Source: Candidatus Gastranaerophilales bacterium
GTDB lineage: Bacteria > Cyanobacteriota > Vampirovibrionia > Gastranaerophilales > Gastranaerophilaceae
Assembly: GCA_944324865.1 (NCBI GenBank)
Contig: CALUXW010000002.1
Coordinates: 54,860 to 118,859 of the forward strand
Length of the DNA: 64,000 nt
Direction: 5' to 3'
Of this stretch, positions 29,001-36,216 are shown in pieces; the stretch's first letter is position 1; each line of letters starts with the position of its first letter. The notes under the pieces were generated by a model that was not told the DNA's origin, did not search any database, and was given only the letters and a program-made list of their open reading frames with translations. The translations under genes were made by a program, and so were the position numbers.

Positions 29001-29074
29001 CTTGTATTATTTTTTTTACTAATTTTTGTTAAATAGCCCTTGTCGGATACATTTATTATTTGTTCTATTCTCAT
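26009..29074 (-). CDS. FtsH-like M41 metalloprotease with degenerate ATPase domains
   Basis: 1021 residues, far longer than FtsH (about 600-650). Residues 44-49 are N-I-N-F-T-G. Residues 59-110 resemble a Clp-N-type helical domain, and 260-420 look like a decayed first AAA domain. A second AAA domain (514-720) aligns with FtsH, but Walker A is GTSYGGGRKHT instead of GPPGTGKT, Walker B is MIYIENFDSF instead of FIDEID, and the arginine fingers are replaced (KPYKFLNK). The M41 domain keeps the zinc motif HECGH (794-798) and the third ligand Asp in TQDISQATNMAR. No transmembrane helices are visible. The likely activity is ATP-independent or partner-driven proteolysis. Confidence 0.8.
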   Translation of the reverse strand: MRIEQIINVSDKGYLTKISKKNNTSVTINPISDNLKNVNPAYYNINFTGLLGNESKKRFDVLREEFTPVTEKIWEMSAALAQRHNHLYVSYNHVFAILLVELIKLIDKLDSNELNYSEVTRFFSHLYLDNFVGYDNLFKEKNTRSKIRPILEKYLKETLGEIENSDVPRRKILKATPSGEFVKDLEVAYSQIKNKSQESDYFTDDILFNCLQNGSNAKISHKIENMIFEIQQQVMVDDSISKEKNHLQFYDTLADTVWKNIDMGDDVFITYEGDNLEAQQHLISSFVNLIKKPGQEYSHLNSKNTKIIVYNANAIFEPMITLLDKIKSDPSTNYVIIYNFKQILRKNTLMEQRSVISLNQKEQDLLRNSHIPNLRFVLLSDKDTYYANASQDAPLGEVLKHYQLLSIPMINNEGAKEILASTKGQNYIKSKTGKLFSFDAIRFSIEITNDFEGHYPEKAIKYMFKAATYFVNKDKITSEDMRVYEKELSKIQQKTQNVSQSEFKVIFNTDKKLDDIVGSPMTKAEAASIVNQIIMNKKGIVKGYTAFLDNGTSYGGGRKHTAECIAGEAEIPMIVINARDFALKDIDALSQNANLSELKIKKLVTTARAQAEANKNKTAMIYIENFDSFGSNPLYGISSIYEQKAFSQLLEEMNNLRKNSDINIVIVGSTNYPDALDEDIMKPYKFLNKIIVYSPQDENDREDILKYYVKKNNLKVGNNEQEEKEILRNAAETTIGFSVVDIIYLLEKAEEIATERKKEIIDKYDMTEAYLQTTTGRVSSKHMEAHENDLVAKHECGHAIALQVMYDIAKKGNKPWHLPDKVNFITLDPRGMYGGAMYSKDSENNEYSFEKVFSGLVCDFGGFSCEKRFFNMEGSYGITQDISQATNMARFAVEKMGMGPKTGRISVGSSSIGTFDVSSTLKTKIEIDIYTFLKNAEFVSDKIVEVYEDFIEKFAQKYKDRVGTGDCIITSMEFEKELQKWKDNLSEEKKEELLELEKLILNVIEQSKKGMVAWTDYSQAG

Positions 29075-29232
29075 ACCTTCCTCATTTTTTTATACAAAGT
29101 TTGTAAATATTTTTTTTGATATTTGTTATTTTTAAATTTATAAATATTTTACAAAAATTAACTTTCCGCCAAATCGGGTAATGTTTTTTTGTCACATTGG
29201 ATTTATAAGTTTTAAAAAAGAAAGAGGTAAAA

Positions 29233-29970
29233 ATGTTTAAAAAAATATTACTTGGTGCAAGCGCAATCGGTGCTGCCGCTCTTGGGATTAAAGCATTTAA
29301 AAATATGCACAGAATGCCTTTGATTGGAGATGCTGCACCTTTTTTCACTGCTAAGACAACAAATGGAATTGTTAATTTTCCATGTGATTATCACGGAAAA
29401 TGGGTTATTCTCTTTTCCCACCCTGCAGATTTTACACCGGTATGTACAACAGAGTTTATGACTTTTGCAAAATACTACGATAAATTTAAAGAAATAAACA
29501 CCGAGCTTATCGGGTTATCTGTTGACAATATCGAGTCACATAAAAGCTGGATTTTATCAATGAAGGAAAAAATGGGTACATATATAAATTTTCCGATAAT
29601 TGATGATAAAGATGGTGAAATTGCAAGGAAATACGGAATGTTACAAAATGACACAAAAACAGTACGTGCTGTTTTTATAATTTGTCCAAAAGGCAATATC
29701 CACGCAATTATTTACTATCCCCAAACAGTCGGCAGAAATTTAGATGAAATTCTAAGATTAACAACCGCAATTCAAGTAAGTAAAACTTTTAATGTAGGAA
29801 TACCTGCCAACTGGCAAGAAGGCGACGACGTAATTGTTCCTCCTGATAAAAAAGCATACCAAATGAGCGAAGAAGAAAAACAAGCACAAAACATAACTTG
29901 TCATGACTGGTATTTGTGTACAAAATCTATCTCAAAAAAAGAAATTGATGAAAAATTAAAAAATTTATAA
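29233..29970 (+). CDS. 1-Cys peroxiredoxin (Prx6/AhpC-TSA family) with N-terminal hydrophobic segment
   Basis: 245 residues. The peroxidatic site is HPADFTPVCTTEF; the Prx6-type segments LSVDNIESHKSW and a long C-terminal arm are present. The core would give about 210-220 residues, so there is an extra N-terminus of about 25 residues (KKILLGASAIGAAALGIKAF) that looks like a membrane anchor or uncleaved signal. The enzyme reduces peroxides and may therefore work at the membrane or in the periplasm. A late Cys lies in HDWYLCTK. AGAGGT precedes the ATG. It is followed after about 50 bp by a metal exporter gene. Confidence 0.88.
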   Translation: MFKKILLGASAIGAAALGIKAFKNMHRMPLIGDAAPFFTAKTTNGIVNFPCDYHGKWVILFSHPADFTPVCTTEFMTFAKYYDKFKEINTELIGLSVDNIESHKSWILSMKEKMGTYINFPIIDDKDGEIARKYGMLQNDTKTVRAVFIICPKGNIHAIIYYPQTVGRNLDEILRLTTAIQVSKTFNVGIPANWQEGDDVIVPPDKKAYQMSEEEKQAQNITCHDWYLCTKSISKKEIDEKLKNL

Positions 29971-30021
29971 ATCCCAAAAACGGTTGATTTAAATAATGTC
30001 TGTACATAGTAAAATTTTACT

Positions 30022-30906
30022 ATGTCGGGCATTATTTTAAAAAACTCATTGATTGATGCTGTAGGGGATTTATACTCAATTATTCCTCTTTTATTTTTAA
30101 CTTTTCTTATAATAGAATTTATTGAATTTTTCTACTTTGATAAAATTTCTTCTTTTGTAGAAAAATCTGGCAAATATGCTCCTATAATAGGTGCCGTTAG
30201 TGCATCTTTTCCACAATGTGGTTTTTCAATTATTGCAAGTGTACTCTATATAAGAGGTTTAATCTCTCGAGGAACTTTACTTGCGGTTTATCTTTCAACA
30301 TCAGACGAAGCAATACCTGTTTTACTTTCTGTAGCAGATCATTATAAACTTGTTTTTCCAATTATAGCCATAAAAATATTTATAGGAATAGTTGCAGGTT
30401 ATTTCTTCGATTTCCTTTTCCCTAAAAAAAATACAATATTAAAACAAAATGTTAATATAGTACAAAGAGGCTGTTGTGAACATATTTTAGAAAGTAAGGA
30501 CAAAAAAGATTTAATTATTCATCCTGTCATACACACAATAAGCGTTAGCATATTTATATTTTTAATTACCTTTGTTATAAATATAGCCATGACAAAATGT
30601 GGTTCTGCAGAAGCTTTGGGCAGATATTTGATGTCAAATTCAATTCTTGGGCCTACTGCAGCAGCTATCTTTGGTTTAATACCAAATTGTGCTATATCTG
30701 TAGCAATTATAATGTTGTATATAAAAGGTACAATTGGTTTTTGCTCTGTAATATCAGGACTTTGTGCCAATTCAGGTCTTGGAATATGGGTTGTAATAAG
30801 CAAAAACAAGGACATAAAGGATTCTTTTGTCCTTGTTTTATCACTATTTTTAATAAGCGCATTATCAGGAATTGGTTTATTTTTATTTCAAAAATTTATC
30901 TTATAA
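30022..30906 (+). CDS. Putative heavy-metal/manganese exporter, ArsP_2-type
   Basis: 294 residues with about nine or ten hydrophobic segments in two related halves. Each half contains a Cys motif: SFPQCGFSIIASVLYIRG in the first and IPNCAISVAIIMLYIKG in the second. Both are followed by a G-L-x-S/C-x-G pattern. This duplicated P-x-C pattern is the mark of the putative 10-TM heavy-metal exporter family (ArsP_2). A cytoplasmic loop at about 140-165 carries CCEHI, a possible metal site. It is 51 bp downstream of the peroxiredoxin, suggesting a shared stress response, and overlaps the convergent flavodoxin gene by about 10 bp. Confidence 0.75.
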   Translation: MSGIILKNSLIDAVGDLYSIIPLLFLTFLIIEFIEFFYFDKISSFVEKSGKYAPIIGAVSASFPQCGFSIIASVLYIRGLISRGTLLAVYLSTSDEAIPVLLSVADHYKLVFPIIAIKIFIGIVAGYFFDFLFPKKNTILKQNVNIVQRGCCEHILESKDKKDLIIHPVIHTISVSIFIFLITFVINIAMTKCGSAEALGRYLMSNSILGPTAAAIFGLIPNCAISVAIIMLYIKGTIGFCSVISGLCANSGLGIWVVISKNKDIKDSFVLVLSLFLISALSGIGLFLFQKFIL

Positions 30907-31513
30907 AATTTGTCCAAATTTTGTCTTCAATTCTTGGAATTTCTATGCCTTCTTTTTTGCCTGATTTAATACACTTTAAAATCCAAGCCATATTTTTTCC
31001 CAAAATACGCATTGTTTGCAAACCTTCTAAATCTTCTTCGACCTGTTCAGCTTTATTACCATGTACCATATTCCAATAACTCGATGATATAACAGGCATT
31101 TTATTAATCATAAAATGTTTCATAATAACATCTAAAGATGCTGTGGTCCCGCCTCGTCTTGCACTTACAACAGCACAAGCAGGTTTATAAGCAAAAGTGT
31201 TTGAGCTTGAGTAAAAAACTCTGTCCATAAAAGAAAGCAGTCTGCCTGAAGGATGAGCATAATAAACAGGAGAACCAAAAACAAAACCGTCGTAGTCTTT
31301 TGCCAATTCCACAAAAGTATTAACTTCATCATTAATTACACATTTGCCGATTTTTCTGCAAGCAGCACAGCCTGTGCAGTCTTTTACCTGTTCTTTTATG
31401 TGATAAATTGTTGTTTCAATTCCTTCTTCATTTAAGGACTTGGCAACTTCAACAAGAGCCCTATTTGTACAGCCGTCAGCATTTGGACTTGAGTTAACAA
31501 GAAGTACTTTCAT
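30896..31513 (-). CDS. Flavodoxin-like NAD(P)H/FMN oxidoreductase with Cys motif
   Basis: 205 residues. The N-terminus MKVLLVNSSPNADGCTNRAL is the FMN phosphate loop of the iron-sulfur flavoprotein group, and DCTGCAACRKIGKC carries a C-x2-C-x2-C-x5-C pattern that can bind a [4Fe-4S] cluster. FGSPVYYAHPSGRLLSFMDR is the second FMN segment. Such proteins reduce quinones, nitro-compounds or azo groups, or move single electrons, in the cytoplasm. It begins just inside the end of the upstream membrane protein gene, so the two are probably co-transcribed. Confidence 0.87.
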   Translation of the reverse strand: MKVLLVNSSPNADGCTNRALVEVAKSLNEEGIETTIYHIKEQVKDCTGCAACRKIGKCVINDEVNTFVELAKDYDGFVFGSPVYYAHPSGRLLSFMDRVFYSSSNTFAYKPACAVVSARRGGTTASLDVIMKHFMINKMPVISSSYWNMVHGNKAEQVEEDLEGLQTMRILGKNMAWILKCIKSGKKEGIEIPRIEDKIWTNFIR

Positions 31514-32264
31514 TTTGCTTATCCTTTCTTTTGTAGTTTAGTGTCTTAATTGCATTTGCCAAAATGGCTATCCAAATTGCAATGTATAAATATCCTAAAA
31601 TGTCTTGCCAGATAAAAATCCTAAGGAAAGTTATTTTTAGAGCATATAAAACAAATATTAGAATTGCCAACGCACACAATATGGTGTAAAAGATATTGTC
31701 TATCCTTGTTTTATAAATTCCAAAAAATAGCAAATTAACAAGCGGGTAATATGCTATCGAAAAAAACAGGCAGATAAAAAGTTCTGTAAAATAGGGTATT
31801 CCAAATGAATCTGCGGCTGAATGATAGACATATTTTTCAATATTTGCCATATAAGATAGCATATGAAAATTGCACATTAAAATATATGCTAAATTTATCC
31901 AAGTAAAGATGAAAGCTTTGTTTTTTATAAGTTTAATGTCTTTAAAATTGCTCCAATTTTTTATTTTGAATACAAGTGAGAACAATAGAAGACTTAATGA
32001 TGCTGCAAACATCTTAAAAATAAAATTATAAATTTTATGCTCAGGGTTGCCAAATTTTGCAGTTGGAATTTTCATATCGAAATGCGGGTCAAGGGTTTGT
32101 ACAAATTCTTGTGCCGCATTTCTGTCGGTATAAAAATCAACCAGTTGCAGATTTGTTTTAATCAGCAAAAATAAGCATAAAACAATACTTATTGTTAAAA
32201 ATAATATTATCGGGTTTTTAAATATAACTCTAATTTTGTTATACAAGGTTTCTGAAAAATTCAT
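31494..32264 (-). CDS. Multi-pass membrane protein of unknown function (256 aa)
   Basis: From ATG 32264 (MNFSETLYNKIRVIFKN); an in-frame ATG at 32306 lies further inside the preceding gene and is less likely. There are about six hydrophobic segments. Between the first and second is an external stretch of about 50 residues (DFYTDRNAAQEFVQTL and following). I do not recognise a family. It overlaps a 116-aa membrane protein gene upstream by 26 bp and the flavodoxin-like gene downstream by 20 bp, so the three form an operon. The two membrane proteins could make one complex. Confidence 0.6.
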   Translation of the reverse strand: MNFSETLYNKIRVIFKNPIILFLTISIVLCLFLLIKTNLQLVDFYTDRNAAQEFVQTLDPHFDMKIPTAKFGNPEHKIYNFIFKMFAASLSLLLFSLVFKIKNWSNFKDIKLIKNKAFIFTWINLAYILMCNFHMLSYMANIEKYVYHSAADSFGIPYFTELFICLFFSIAYYPLVNLLFFGIYKTRIDNIFYTILCALAILIFVLYALKITFLRIFIWQDILGYLYIAIWIAILANAIKTLNYKRKDKQNESTSC

Positions 32265-32589
32265 CTTGTTCCCACTGCTTAATTTCTTTAATGCGTTTAT
32301 TCTCAATTATTTCCATTAAAATTACATATAAGGCTATTGTATAGATTATTGAAATTAATAATACGCAAATGCCGCTTACCGGGTTTATTCTTCCCGACAT
32401 GACAAAAAGCTGCAAGGCAACCCCATGGTTTAGTACCAAAACGCAAGAAGAGGCAATTCCCATAATTTCACATAATATTTTAACAATAGGACTGATAATA
32501 AACAAAAAGCTAAAAATTGCCCCTATTGGGAGCCAAGACAGGCTAAAAATCAGTTTAATTTTGCTGTATTTTTTATTTATCTCTTGCAT
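32239..32589 (-). CDS. Small membrane protein (116 aa)
   Basis: Three hydrophobic segments: residues about 13-40, 48-65 and 72-95. A charged cytoplasmic tail (ENKRIKEIKQWEQDEFF) follows. It is first in a three-gene operon with the 256-aa membrane protein and the flavodoxin-like protein. The promoter must lie in the 80 bp shared with the divergent metY. No family is recognised. Confidence 0.55.
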   Translation of the reverse strand: MQEINKKYSKIKLIFSLSWLPIGAIFSFLFIISPIVKILCEIMGIASSCVLVLNHGVALQLFVMSGRINPVSGICVLLISIIYTIALYVILMEIIENKRIKEIKQWEQDEFFRNLV

Positions 32590-32670
32590 AAAATTGTCCT
32601 AATGTTGAATTAAGTATAACATAATGCAAATATTATGGTATTATTTTTAAAGAAGCTGAGGTAATTTATT

Positions 32671-33936
32671 ATGAGAGATGAAACAAAATGTTTACATTCG
32701 GGCTATACTCCCGAAAACGGTGGCCCAAGGGTAATGCCGATATATCAAAGTACAACCTTTAGGTTTAATTCGACCGATGAAATTGCGGCTGTTTTTGATG
32801 ACCCGACACGCGCGCACATCTATTCAAGGTTTACAAACCCGACTGTTGATGTTGTTGAGAAAAAAATTGCGGATTTAGAGCACGGTGTTGCCGCAATGTG
32901 TACTTCATCAGGTCAAATGGCATCTTTAATGTCTATTTTAAATCTTTGCCAAGCAGGCGACAGCTTTGTAAGTGCAAGTGCAATTTATGGCGGTACGGTA
33001 AACCTTTTTGCCTATACTCTTAAGAAATTGGGTATTGAGTGTATCTTTGTTGATGTTGACGCCGATGAAGATGAAATTCAATCTAAAATTAAACCCAATA
33101 CAAAAGCAATTTTTGGTGAAACCCTCACTAATCCTTCGCTTCAAATATTCGATATAGAAAAATTTGCAAAAGTTGCACACAAAAACGGCTTGCCGCTCAT
33201 TGTTGATAATACTTTTGCAACGCCGATTTTATGCAAACCAATAGATTTTGGCGCAGATGTTGTAATTCACTCTACTTCAAAATATATGGACGGACATGCT
33301 CTTCAAGTCGGCGGTGTTATTGTTGATAGTGGAAAATTTGACTACACAAACGGTAATTTCCCCGAATTTTGTGAGCCTGACGAATCATATCATGGCACAA
33401 TCTACACAAGAGATTATGCTTTTGCACCCTACATAATAAAAGCAAGAATGCAGCTTATGAGGGATTTTGGAGCATATCCTTCAGGACATAGCGGGTTTTT
33501 ATTAAATTTGGGTCTTGAGACATTGGCAATTCGTATGGAAAGGTACTGCAAAAACGCACTTGCCGTTGCAAAATATCTTGAAGGACACCCTAAAGTGGAA
33601 AGTGTTAACTACCCCGGATTAGAAGGAAATAAATATCACGCTTTGGCTAAAAAGTACTTGCCTAACGGACAAAGCGGGGTTATGGCGGTTAATATTAAAG
33701 GCGGAAAACAAAACGGTATTAAGTTTATGGACAGTCTTAAAATGGCTTCAAATGAAGTCCATGTTGCAGACATCAGAACTTGCGTGCTTCATCCTGCCTC
33801 TGCTACTCACAGGCAACTAAGCGATGAGCAGCTTGTGGCTTGCGGTATTAACCCCGGACTTGTAAGACTTTCCGTTGGTTTGGAAAATCTTGAAGATATT
33901 TTAGAAGATATAAATACGGCATTAGATGCCATATAA
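32671..33936 (+). CDS. metY: O-acetylhomoserine sulfhydrylase / Cys-Met PLP enzyme
   Basis: 421 residues, PLP fold type I, Cys/Met metabolism family. Landmarks are the N-terminal TKCLHSGYTPENGGPRVMPIYQSTTF, Y-S-R in AHIYSRFTNPT, TSSGQMA, the acidic VDNTFATP and the Schiff-base Lys in STSKYMDGH. The long form with GNFPEFCEPDESYHG is typical of O-acetylhomoserine sulfhydrylase, which makes homocysteine or methionine precursors from O-acetylhomoserine and sulfide. Related gamma-synthases and lyases cannot be fully excluded. GAGGT precedes the ATG. A perfect hairpin separates it from the convergent hydrogenase-like operon. Confidence 0.88.
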   Translation: MRDETKCLHSGYTPENGGPRVMPIYQSTTFRFNSTDEIAAVFDDPTRAHIYSRFTNPTVDVVEKKIADLEHGVAAMCTSSGQMASLMSILNLCQAGDSFVSASAIYGGTVNLFAYTLKKLGIECIFVDVDADEDEIQSKIKPNTKAIFGETLTNPSLQIFDIEKFAKVAHKNGLPLIVDNTFATPILCKPIDFGADVVIHSTSKYMDGHALQVGGVIVDSGKFDYTNGNFPEFCEPDESYHGTIYTRDYAFAPYIIKARMQLMRDFGAYPSGHSGFLLNLGLETLAIRMERYCKNALAVAKYLEGHPKVESVNYPGLEGNKYHALAKKYLPNGQSGVMAVNIKGGKQNGIKFMDSLKMASNEVHVADIRTCVLHPASATHRQLSDEQLVACGINPGLVRLSVGLENLEDILEDINTALDAI

Positions 33937-33942
33937 ATTTAA

Positions 33943-33966
33943 AAGGCTCATCAAATGATGAGCCTT
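33943..33966. terminator. Bidirectional-looking hairpin between metY and the hydrogenase-like operon
   Basis: Perfect 10-bp stem AAGGCTCATC/GATGAGCCTT with a 4-nt loop, between two convergent stop codons. The T-rich tail is better on the minus strand (TTTTAAATTT), so it mainly ends the hydrogenase-like transcript, but position suggests use by both. Confidence 0.75.
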
Positions 33967-33971
33967 AATAA

Positions 33972-34730
33972 TTACTTTCCTTGAATAAATCCTAAAATAC
34001 CGTTTATAAAGGTTAGCGGGTGAACAGGGCAACCTGCAATATATAGGTCTATCGGGTATTTTTCCAAAAATTCTCTGTTTAATTCGCTACTTTGTTGAAA
34101 AACTCCGCCCGATATTGCACAAGCACCACACAAAACGACAATTTTCGGGTCAGGTGTTGATTTGTAGCAATCTTCAAGAGCGTATGCCATATTCTTTGAA
34201 ATCGGCCCCGTAATTACAAGACCATCAGCATGGCGAGGAGAGGCAACAAAATCTATACCGAATCTGCCCATATCAAAGTTTACGTTAGAGCAAGCGTTAA
34301 GCTCCATTTCGCAACCGTTGCAGCCTGCTGCCGACACTTGTCTTAACTTTAAAGATTTTCCAAAAACTCTTTTAATTTCTTTTCTGACTTCTATTGCGAT
34401 TTTTGAGAATTCTTCCTGAGTCATATCTTCAGTTATTATCAAGTTTTCTCTTTTTGTGGTTGATAATTTGTAGAAGTTTGTAAAATCTATTGCACCTGTT
34501 TTGCATACGTTTTTACAGGCACCGCAGAAAGTGCATTTGCCCATATCTATTGATAAAGGATTAAGCTTTAGTGCGCCTGTCGGGCAAACATTTAAACAGT
34601 CTTTGCAGTTATTGCAGTTTGAATTACAAAGTTTTGGAAGCCCCCTGAATTGTTCTCTCATAGGAGCATTTTTAACATCTTTTATAAATTGGTTTCCTTG
34701 ATATATTCTTGATTTTAGTGTATCAAACAT
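33972..34730 (-). CDS. Hydrogenase-like small subunit fused to 2x[4Fe-4S] ferredoxin (HyfH+HyfI / NuoI+NuoB type)
   Basis: 252 residues. The N-terminal half has two ferredoxin motifs, CNNCKDCLNVCP and CTFCGACKNVC. The C-terminal half is the NuoB/HyfI domain with four cysteines that can hold the proximal cluster: GCNGCEME, a Cys in VLCGACAISGG, and AGCPVHP. In FHL and complex I these are separate proteins (HycF and HycG), so this is a fusion, as in some Ech-like and Ehr complexes. It is last of six co-directional genes; 11 bp separate it from the large subunit. The electron input wire looks intact. Confidence 0.88.
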   Translation of the reverse strand: MFDTLKSRIYQGNQFIKDVKNAPMREQFRGLPKLCNSNCNNCKDCLNVCPTGALKLNPLSIDMGKCTFCGACKNVCKTGAIDFTNFYKLSTTKRENLIITEDMTQEEFSKIAIEVRKEIKRVFGKSLKLRQVSAAGCNGCEMELNACSNVNFDMGRFGIDFVASPRHADGLVITGPISKNMAYALEDCYKSTPDPKIVVLCGACAISGGVFQQSSELNREFLEKYPIDLYIAGCPVHPLTFINGILGFIQGK

Positions 34731-34741
34731 AATTTTATTCC

Positions 34742-36205
34742 TTATAAATCACATCCACAGTAGGATAAATTAAAACTTTTATTACATAACGGGAAGTCTG
34801 AAACCCCGTTATTCCTTACGGCAAGAGCGAGCCCGTACCAGTTGTTGAAAGACGGATCTTTAATTTTATATCTAGAAAGTCTGCCATTCATATCAGTTAA
34901 GGCTATATGAACTATTTCGCCTCTCCAACCTTCGACAATTGAAATTGCCATTGAATCCGACCTTAACTGATTATTATTTTGTGTAAAAACTTCTTCCTTA
35001 TATCCGTTTTTTAACATTTCAAGTATTCTTGTTGCAATTGACAATGATTCCATCGTTTCCTGATACCTTAGTTGAAATCTTGCATTAACATCACCCTTGC
35101 CCTTGAATATTTTTCTTGGCAAAGCAAGATTTTTAAAGCACTCATCTGCAAAGTCAAAACGAGAATCTATAACTATTCCGCAAGCACGAGCTGCCATGCC
35201 GACAAGCCCTATTTCACGTGCTTTGTCTTGACTAACAATACCTGTTTTTTCCAATCTTGACATAACAGATGTATTTTTAAGCATAGTTTTAACCATTCTT
35301 TCAACATCCCTCTCAACCTTTTCAAGTGTTTTTAATGCACGATCAATTTTTTCATTATCTATATCAAAGTTAACACCGCCAACACATATAAGACCTCTGC
35401 CAAAACGACTTCCGGAAAATTCAAGCATTGTATTAATCACAAGTGTTCTTGTTGCCCCAAAGACGGAAGCACCCATTAAATATGCTATATCACCGGCAAT
35501 TGCGCCCAAATCACCAATATGAATTGCAGCCCTTTCCATCTCAAGCGCCAATGTCCTTATTAGCTGGGCTCTTTTTGTAATTTTCATATCCTTTAGAGTT
35601 TCCATAACTTTTGAATAAGCAAGGTTATGAGCAATAACACTATCTCCGCAAATTGACTCTGCAAGCTGATTTGTAGGACATTTAAGAATTAAATCTTCAA
35701 TACCTCTATTTTGATATCCAAGCATAATTTCAAGATGGTAAACAGTTTCACCATTACACATAAATCTAAAATGTCCGGGCTCAATGACACCCGCGTGAAT
35801 TGGGCCTACTGCCACTTGATGAACTTCTTCACCCACCATTTCAAAAAATTTATAATTTTTTTGATTTTTTCTTACAGGCTTTAACCAAGGATGATTAAGC
35901 GGTTTAATTCCAAACTGTTCATAAAATTCTCTTTCAAAAATATGAAAAGCAGGAATTATTTGTGTTAATGATTCATATTCTTTTTCTTCTGGTTCAAAAA
36001 TTGCAGATGAAACATACAAATCGCCATTCTCATCGTCAGCAAGAATTACAAAAAGCTTTGTTTGACCATATCCCCAATTTTCACCAAAAAAACCTACCGG
36101 TCGCTTGTTTAAACTTATTATTTCTTCTCTTAAATCATTAACTTTAAGAGTTGGAATTTCATTAATATTAATTTTTGTATTATTCTTTGTTTTAATCCAG
36201 TTCAT
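34742..36205 (-). CDS. Hydrogenase-like large subunit (NuoC+NuoD / HyfG type) lacking NiFe ligands
   Basis: 487 residues. Residues 1-125 resemble the 30-kDa NuoC domain (AFHIFEREFYEQFGI), and 130-487 the 49-kDa/large-subunit domain (GPIHAGVIEPGHFRF, HLEIMLGYQNRGIEDL). True NiFe hydrogenases have R-x-C-G-x-C-x-x-x-H and a C-terminal D-P-C-x-x-C. Here the first motif reads ICGDSVIAH (C186, then Ser where the second Cys belongs), and the protein ends NLSYCGCDL with no D-P-C-x-x-C and no cleavable extension. It should not bind a standard NiFe centre. This is the feature of Ehr (hydrogenase-related) complexes; the electron acceptor is unknown. Confidence 0.85.
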   Translation of the reverse strand: MNWIKTKNNTKININEIPTLKVNDLREEIISLNKRPVGFFGENWGYGQTKLFVILADDENGDLYVSSAIFEPEEKEYESLTQIIPAFHIFEREFYEQFGIKPLNHPWLKPVRKNQKNYKFFEMVGEEVHQVAVGPIHAGVIEPGHFRFMCNGETVYHLEIMLGYQNRGIEDLILKCPTNQLAESICGDSVIAHNLAYSKVMETLKDMKITKRAQLIRTLALEMERAAIHIGDLGAIAGDIAYLMGASVFGATRTLVINTMLEFSGSRFGRGLICVGGVNFDIDNEKIDRALKTLEKVERDVERMVKTMLKNTSVMSRLEKTGIVSQDKAREIGLVGMAARACGIVIDSRFDFADECFKNLALPRKIFKGKGDVNARFQLRYQETMESLSIATRILEMLKNGYKEEVFTQNNNQLRSDSMAISIVEGWRGEIVHIALTDMNGRLSRYKIKDPSFNNWYGLALAVRNNGVSDFPLCNKSFNLSYCGCDL

Positions 36206-36216
36206 TTTATCACCCT

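Noticed and set aside
29082..29348. Minus-strand 88-aa frame overlapping the peroxiredoxin start
   Set aside because: Ala/Ile-rich reading of the opposite strand, with no independent signal; the peroxiredoxin and the FtsH-like promoter explain the region.
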